Shown here piece after piece: positions 54,179 through 64,000 of a stretch of 64,000 bases of DNA. The stretch spans positions 5,580,001-5,644,000 of the forward strand of contig OZ059899.1 of NCBI GenBank assembly GCA_964057225.1. Direction: 5' to 3'. Under the pieces are notes generated by a model. That model made no database searches, was not told the origin of the DNA, and was given only the letters and a program-made list of their open reading frames with translations. The number at the start of each line of letters is the position of its first letter. Position 1 is the first letter of the stretch. The DNA is from Auanema rhodensis. Taxonomy: Eukaryota; Nematoda; Chromadorea; Rhabditida; Rhabditidae. Made by a program: the position numbers and the translations under genes.

Positions 54179-56935
54179 ATGGAACTTTGCCATCTTTGTA
54201 ATGTGAATGTTCCATCAGACCCCGAAGCAAAAGAACTACATGAGGTTTGTTTGTTTTCTTGTGATACCTACAATGTCTCTTATTTTCAGTCCGGGAAGAA
54301 ACATATACGTTTTGAAGCTGCGCACAAAGAATTAATGAATATAACTGAAAAGTCTGTGTTTTTGAAGTGGCCAACTAAATTACACATTACTAGAGAATGT
54401 ATTCTAAGTGCAGTAGAGAGCAAAGTTTGTTGACTGATAATTTCAAGTTCACTATATGTTTTCAGTTTGGAAAAGTTCATAGATTACTGTTCCGTAACGA
54501 TTCTAATTATGCAATCGTAGAGTTTGAAGAAGCTGCAAGTGCTAATAAAGCTATTGAACTATCACAAATTTTGGTTAATGAGGTTTTTGATGAGATATAA
54601 CGAGTTTGTGAATTGTAAATATTCAGGGAACTATAACTATTCAAAAAAGAAAGTTGGACTTCAATAATTCAGTTGAACCGAAAAACATTGATGTTAATAA
54701 TGTAATTTATTTTGGGTTGCAGATATGATTTAATTTTTTTACTTAAGGTGATTCAAAAAGCCAACGATACTTCAAGTAGCTTAATTGAGCAAATCGATAG
54801 TATAATAGATAGTATTGTAATTTCTGCTGAACAGGTATTTTTGAACTGAAGTTTTAATCCCATTGTATTTTTATTAGATGGCTATTCGAAATGGATATAT
54901 GGAAAAACTTCAATACGAACTCAACAAATATTTTAGAGGTGCTAGTGTAAAAATGTTTGGCTCAAGTATAACTTCAATTGGAACTATTGATTCTGATATT
55001 GTATACATATATTGGTTGCAAAGCTTATATTTTTTCTTTTGTCAGGATGCAAGTCTTGAACTATCTAACGAATCCAATGAAAGTGATTGTAAACGCGACA
55101 AATTTGCATTAATGACAGGCGATGCCTTACTGTTTGCTGGGAATAGAGTTAATTATCCAGAGATGAAAAGACTAAGTTCCGCAGGTAATGAAAGAAATTT
55201 CGCTTTTGAATATATGATTTCAATTTAGATAGGGCTCGTTTTCTATGCAAAATTTTAAACGAAATTCGTAAAAATGTTTCTTGGTTAGGGCATCAAAGAC
55301 CTGTGCTTGATGCTCGATGCCCTGTAGTTCGATTTACGGTCAACAAAAAGGTTTATATTTATATCAGCATTATAGTTTTGATAATCATATTTTAGACAAT
55401 AATTGACTTATCGTTCGATAATCGTCTTGGAAGAGCCAAATCGGAATATCTTCGTACTTTAATTACAACTGACAAAAGTGGTAATCTGCGAAGATTGCTT
55501 ATTGGCTTTCGTTTCTGGGCTTTAACAAATCAACTCTTTGAGCCACTACCCAAACAACATGTAATTTTTTCAATAACTAGTTTTAATATTTTCGTTATTG
55601 TCACAGAAGGGGCATTTCAATGCATATATGTTGAATTTGCTGTTGATCAGCTATTTAATAACCAGAGGTGTTATTCCTTCATTGTCACATACGGAAACAG
55701 AGGTTTGACTTAAATACATGATCTGTTGTAATTTCCTCTTCCATATAGGATGTAGCAGAAAATTGGAGAATAGATTATACGGTACCATCCTTCGACTTGA
55801 GTGGGTTAGACTTCTCAACGTTTTTCAAAGTACGGTTCTTTCGAATTAAGATATAAAGATTTCCTTCAGGATTTCTTCATTGATTTTGTTGCTTCAAAGC
55901 CCGATCAAATAGTATATACTTTAAGAGGATCTGGAACTATTCCTTTAGAAACGTTCTCATCTTCTGAACCACCTAAAGAATTTAAAGTAGCGTTCATGAA
56001 TGTTCAGGTAGTTTTTCTCATTTTTTAAAAATTACGAAATCGGTTTAGGATCCTCTTGAACTTTCGCATAATGTGTGCCAAAATTTATGTCAGAAAATGA
56101 TATCTTTAATGAAAAGACGAATGACTTATTCTCTATCTGTCCTGAAAAAGCCTCGGTTAGTATTCTTTATTTTATTGAAAAAACAACACTCATATATTTT
56201 TTAGTCATACTTTTTGTGATTTGCTTGATTTATCTGAAGTGAAATCAGATTCTAATGATTCTACTCAATCTAAAACTATTAGTGCTCGTTTTAAAGTTCC
56301 TGATGCAATTTCGGTGAAGGCAAGTTGATTTGAATTTTTTGTAAACTTTGTTTAACCATTTCAAGATGTCTATGGAATCTATCACAAATGTAATCAAAAA
56401 AATCCTTCAAAATATTCTTGGATTTGATGAAGATCTTCAACCATCTTTCAAAAAGCTTAAAATGACCGATGAAAATCAAGTCATGTTGGGTACTTATGAT
56501 ATAAAGCACGAGCTTTGGGTTGGTAGAAGACAAATTAAAAAGAATGTAATAGAAAAATGTAATGCATCTGGTAATGGTAAATTACTAAGTGGATTAGAGC
56601 TTGAGCGTGAAGTAAGACAGTTATAGGTAATGCAATGTGTAATACAAATTTTTTTTCAGATTTCGTTGGCTTTAAAGAAAAAAGCAGGTAATGGTACGTT
56701 GTCGGCAAAGGCAACTGTTGGTTTATCTCTAGATGCTGGTCATATAATGTATTTTAATCTGTTTTTTTAATTAAATAATAACTCTTATTTCAGAGTCTCA
56801 CTTTATCCTCTGGAAGGAACGGAATTCTTGTTCAGCACCATTATTCACTTCCTTGATCAACTCCTTCAGAATAAATCTGAAGAAATTTGCAATGATATTG
56901 TGGAGCACCCGGGCGAAGAAATGATTGTTGATTGA
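54179..56935 (+). CDS. TUT1: TUT1-like U6 snRNA terminal uridylyltransferase
   Basis: Nuclear nucleotidyltransferase that adds 3' uridines to U6 snRNA (or acts as the Star-PAP poly(A) polymerase). It starts MELCHLCNVNVPSDPEAKEL with a U1/matrin-type C2H2 zinc finger (CxxC, then two His), followed by an RRM (KLHITRECILSAVES ... YAIVEFEEAASANKAI). The nucleotidyltransferase domain has MFGSSITSIGTIDSDID, giving the Gly-Ser and D-x-D catalytic pattern, then DARCPVVRFTVNKKTIDLSF with the third Asp, RFWALTNQLFEPLP and GHFNAYMLNLLLISYLITRG, which is the PAP-associated region. The C-terminal region is less conserved. Acceptor TTATATTAG is 2 nt before the ATG. Intron 56320-56365 has a GC donor. ELP3 follows 159 nt downstream. 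Confidence 0.85.
56320..56365 (+). other. GC-AG intron in the TUT1-like gene
   Basis: AAG^GCAAGTT...TTTCAAG^ATG: a textbook GC-AG donor (AAG|GCAAGT) with a 46-nt length and phase 0. Reading through gives a TGA four codons into the intron (GCA AGT TGA), so splicing is needed. Confidence 0.75.
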
Positions 56936-57094
56936 TTGTTAAATGTTCCTGATTTTAATATCGTTTGATCTCGACTTTTATGTTTTAATAAATTCTTATT
57001 TTTATATTTGTAATGATTTTATTGGTTTAACAACCCTATTATATTGAAATTTTAATTTCTTCATAATTTCTAATAGTTAATTTCAGTCTTTATA

Positions 57095-62303
<5,209 letters not shown>

Positions 62304-62304
<1 letters not shown>

Positions 62305-63790
62305 TGTCTTTTCTGGTATTCCTCGTCGTATATCTTTCTATTATCTGTTTCGTTACGGCTTCTTCAACCACTAGCCGTCTCGTATTGTCATCATCTACTA
62401 CTACTGAACCTTATTCGTCTTTATCATCCATTGTTTCGACAACAGTTTTTCCTTTACAAACAACATCATGGTCTATGGTGCCTGTTGTTGCAACAATAAA
62501 TTCTACCAAAGGCAACACTACTGATTCCACAACTGTAGTCATTACAACCTCTAATTCATCAGTTAATGTATCTAATAATCATAATAACCCTGCTACCTAT
62601 TGCTCTTCTTGTCTGTCATTACCTGTGGCCTTAGTATTTGCCCTACTCTTTTCTCTAACTATTCTAGTCGGAGTTTTGGGAAATGCTTTTGTTGTCGCAG
62701 TTATTGTTTCCGATAAGAAGCTACTCTTCTCATCTGTCAACCAATTTTTGTTAAATTTGGCTCTTGCAGATATAGGTAATTCATGTTATTTGTCTTTATT
62801 TCAAACAAGGTTGTGTAAGACAACCCATAATCGTGATAGTTGTAGTAGTAGTAACTATTTTTCTAAGTTTTCGTACCATCACCATTCATTTCTTATCAGG
62901 TAATCTGATTTTCTGTGCTCCCGATATGGCCATGGTTCTTTTGGATCATGGGTGGATATTGCCGGAAAGTTCTTGTCACTATTTACGTTTTCTACAAGAA
63001 TATTTCCTCTATGCTAGTGTGCTTTTGCAGGTCAGTATCGTTAATTCTGTGCGAATTTTCTGAAAATTTCCTAAATTCCTAAATTTCTACCAATTGTTTT
63101 TTTGTTTGTTGTTATTGTTGTTGGTCATATTGGTTGTATGTTATATATTTTATATATCAATCGTATTTTCCATGATTTCCATTTGGCGACAAATTAATAC
63201 ATTTGATATTACATCGATATAACAGAATTATCAAGAAAAACATGAAATCAAACTTAAGTATGAGTTGATTTGCTTGTTGACACATTAAAATTCCATGGTC
63301 GTTTGTGCTTGATCCGACTTATTGCGTGGGAATTTTTAATTGAAGGTAGAGATAGCTCTGCAAACATTTTTGTGGAGCAAAGATGATGAAAAGATATTAA
63401 AATTTTTCTTGATTTTTTCCGAAGGGATAATCAAACGACAAATGACATCTACATTTTAGATGTCAATCGGTATAGAACGTTTCTTGGCAATATGTACTCC
63501 TCTTCGAATGCAACGCTTTTCAACGAAAACTACCGTAAGTGTATTATTCTCGAATTATGTATTGAAATTCACTGATCTAAAATCTTACTAATATATCCAC
63601 AAAAGTATTGACTACATACATATTCAACTATTCTTGTTCAATATCCTGAATTCCAGCTGATTGTTGTTCTGAGCATGTGGTCGATAGCTGCTGCATTTGC
63701 AACACCCTATTTCATCTCTCAGGGAATCATCAGAGTTCCGCGGACAAATCAGAAATACTGCATTTGGAGAGGAATATCGGCTTCAACCAG
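62304..63790 (+). CDS. Class A (rhodopsin-family) GPCR, 5' part, truncated by window end
   Basis: Seven-transmembrane receptor, ligand unknown; the pattern resembles peptide receptors. Exons 62304-62775, 62900-63030, 63460-63534, 63657-63790; the gene continues past 64000. N-terminus MSFLVFLVVYLSIICFVTA looks like a signal peptide, followed by a long Ser/Thr-rich extracellular tail with several N-glycosylation sites. TM1 contains GVLGNAFVVAVIV (the conserved GN). TM2 contains NLALADIGNLIFCAPDMAM (conserved LxxxD). The TM3 start has SSCHYLRFLQEYFLYASVLL with the disulfide Cys, then IERFLAICTPLR with ERF in place of DRY. TM4 has SMWSIAAAFATPYF, and ECL2 has YCIW. Introns (124, 429, 122 nt and longer) are larger than in neighbouring genes. 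Upstream in frame there is a TGA, so ATG 62304 is the first usable start on this transcript. Confidence 0.85.
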
Positions 63791-64000
63791 GTAAATAGAA
63801 AGGACATAATTCCTTATTTAGATTTTCTTTTGACATCATGTCTTTTGAAAACATATGATGATGAGAGCGTCATATATATCTAAGGTTTCTATACTCAAAA
63901 GGGATAGCGTAGATTCTGCCATACTCCCGAATTTAAGCATGTTCTAGGCATGCACTCCTTGTATATGAAATATAAGTTTGATTCAAGCAAATCTTCTCGC
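63791..64000 (+). other. GPCR intron running off the window
   Basis: Follows the donor CAACCAG^GTAAAT. No further exon is seen before the end. Confidence 0.6.

Overview
This window is nuclear DNA of a nematode with an AT-rich genome. The evidence is GT-AG introns mostly 40-60 nt long with TTTCAG-type acceptors, a mitochondrial L23 protein that closely matches the nematode form as I remember it, and a splice-acceptor motif just upstream of most start codons with no matching donor, as expected for spliced-leader trans-splicing. A BIRC6 homologue is present; as I recall, C. elegans lacks one, so this is probably not a close Caenorhabditis relative. The species cannot be fixed from the sequence alone.

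Layout: (1) 1-25.9 kb, plus strand: the 3' part of a giant BIRC6/BRUCE-type E2/E3 ubiquitin ligase gene. Two very long AT-rich introns (at least about 10 kb and 11.1 kb) carry microsatellites, fold-back repeats and a Tc1/mariner-like MITE. They are followed by a compact cluster of exons ending in the UBC domain. (2) 25.8-27.05 kb, minus: NSE3/MAGE, a SMC5/6 subunit, whose coding end overlaps the coding end of BIRC6. (3) 27.1-32.4 kb: no intact gene, but several broken coding-like stretches on the minus strand that look like a decayed retroelement. (4) 32.4-34.7 kb, plus: a RYK/LIN-18 Wnt receptor. (5) 35.08-35.6 kb: an uncertain small gene. (6) 36.1-37.0 kb, plus: a secreted cysteine-rich protein with an internal duplication. 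(7) 37.4-39.8 kb, plus: a RecQ1-like helicase. (8) 39.85-47.4 kb, minus: NCBP2, UGGT and MRPL23 in that transcription order. (9) 47.7-62.3 kb, plus: TTF2-like SNF2 ATPase, CMC1, TUT1-like terminal uridylyltransferase and ELP3. (10) 62.3 kb to the end, plus: the 5' part of a class A GPCR.

The 37-62 kb part is a dense housekeeping block: DNA repair, cap binding, ER glycoprotein quality control, mitochondrial translation and COX assembly, transcription termination, U6 snRNA tailing and tRNA wobble modification. Same-strand genes there mostly lie 160-500 bp apart with acceptor motifs at their starts, which fits two operon-like groups. The most unusual arrangement is at 62.3 kb. The last ELP3 exon lies 2.76 kb from the previous one, and its TGA stop shares a base with the ATG of the GPCR (TGATG), so the GPCR mRNA must begin inside or upstream of an ELP3 exon.
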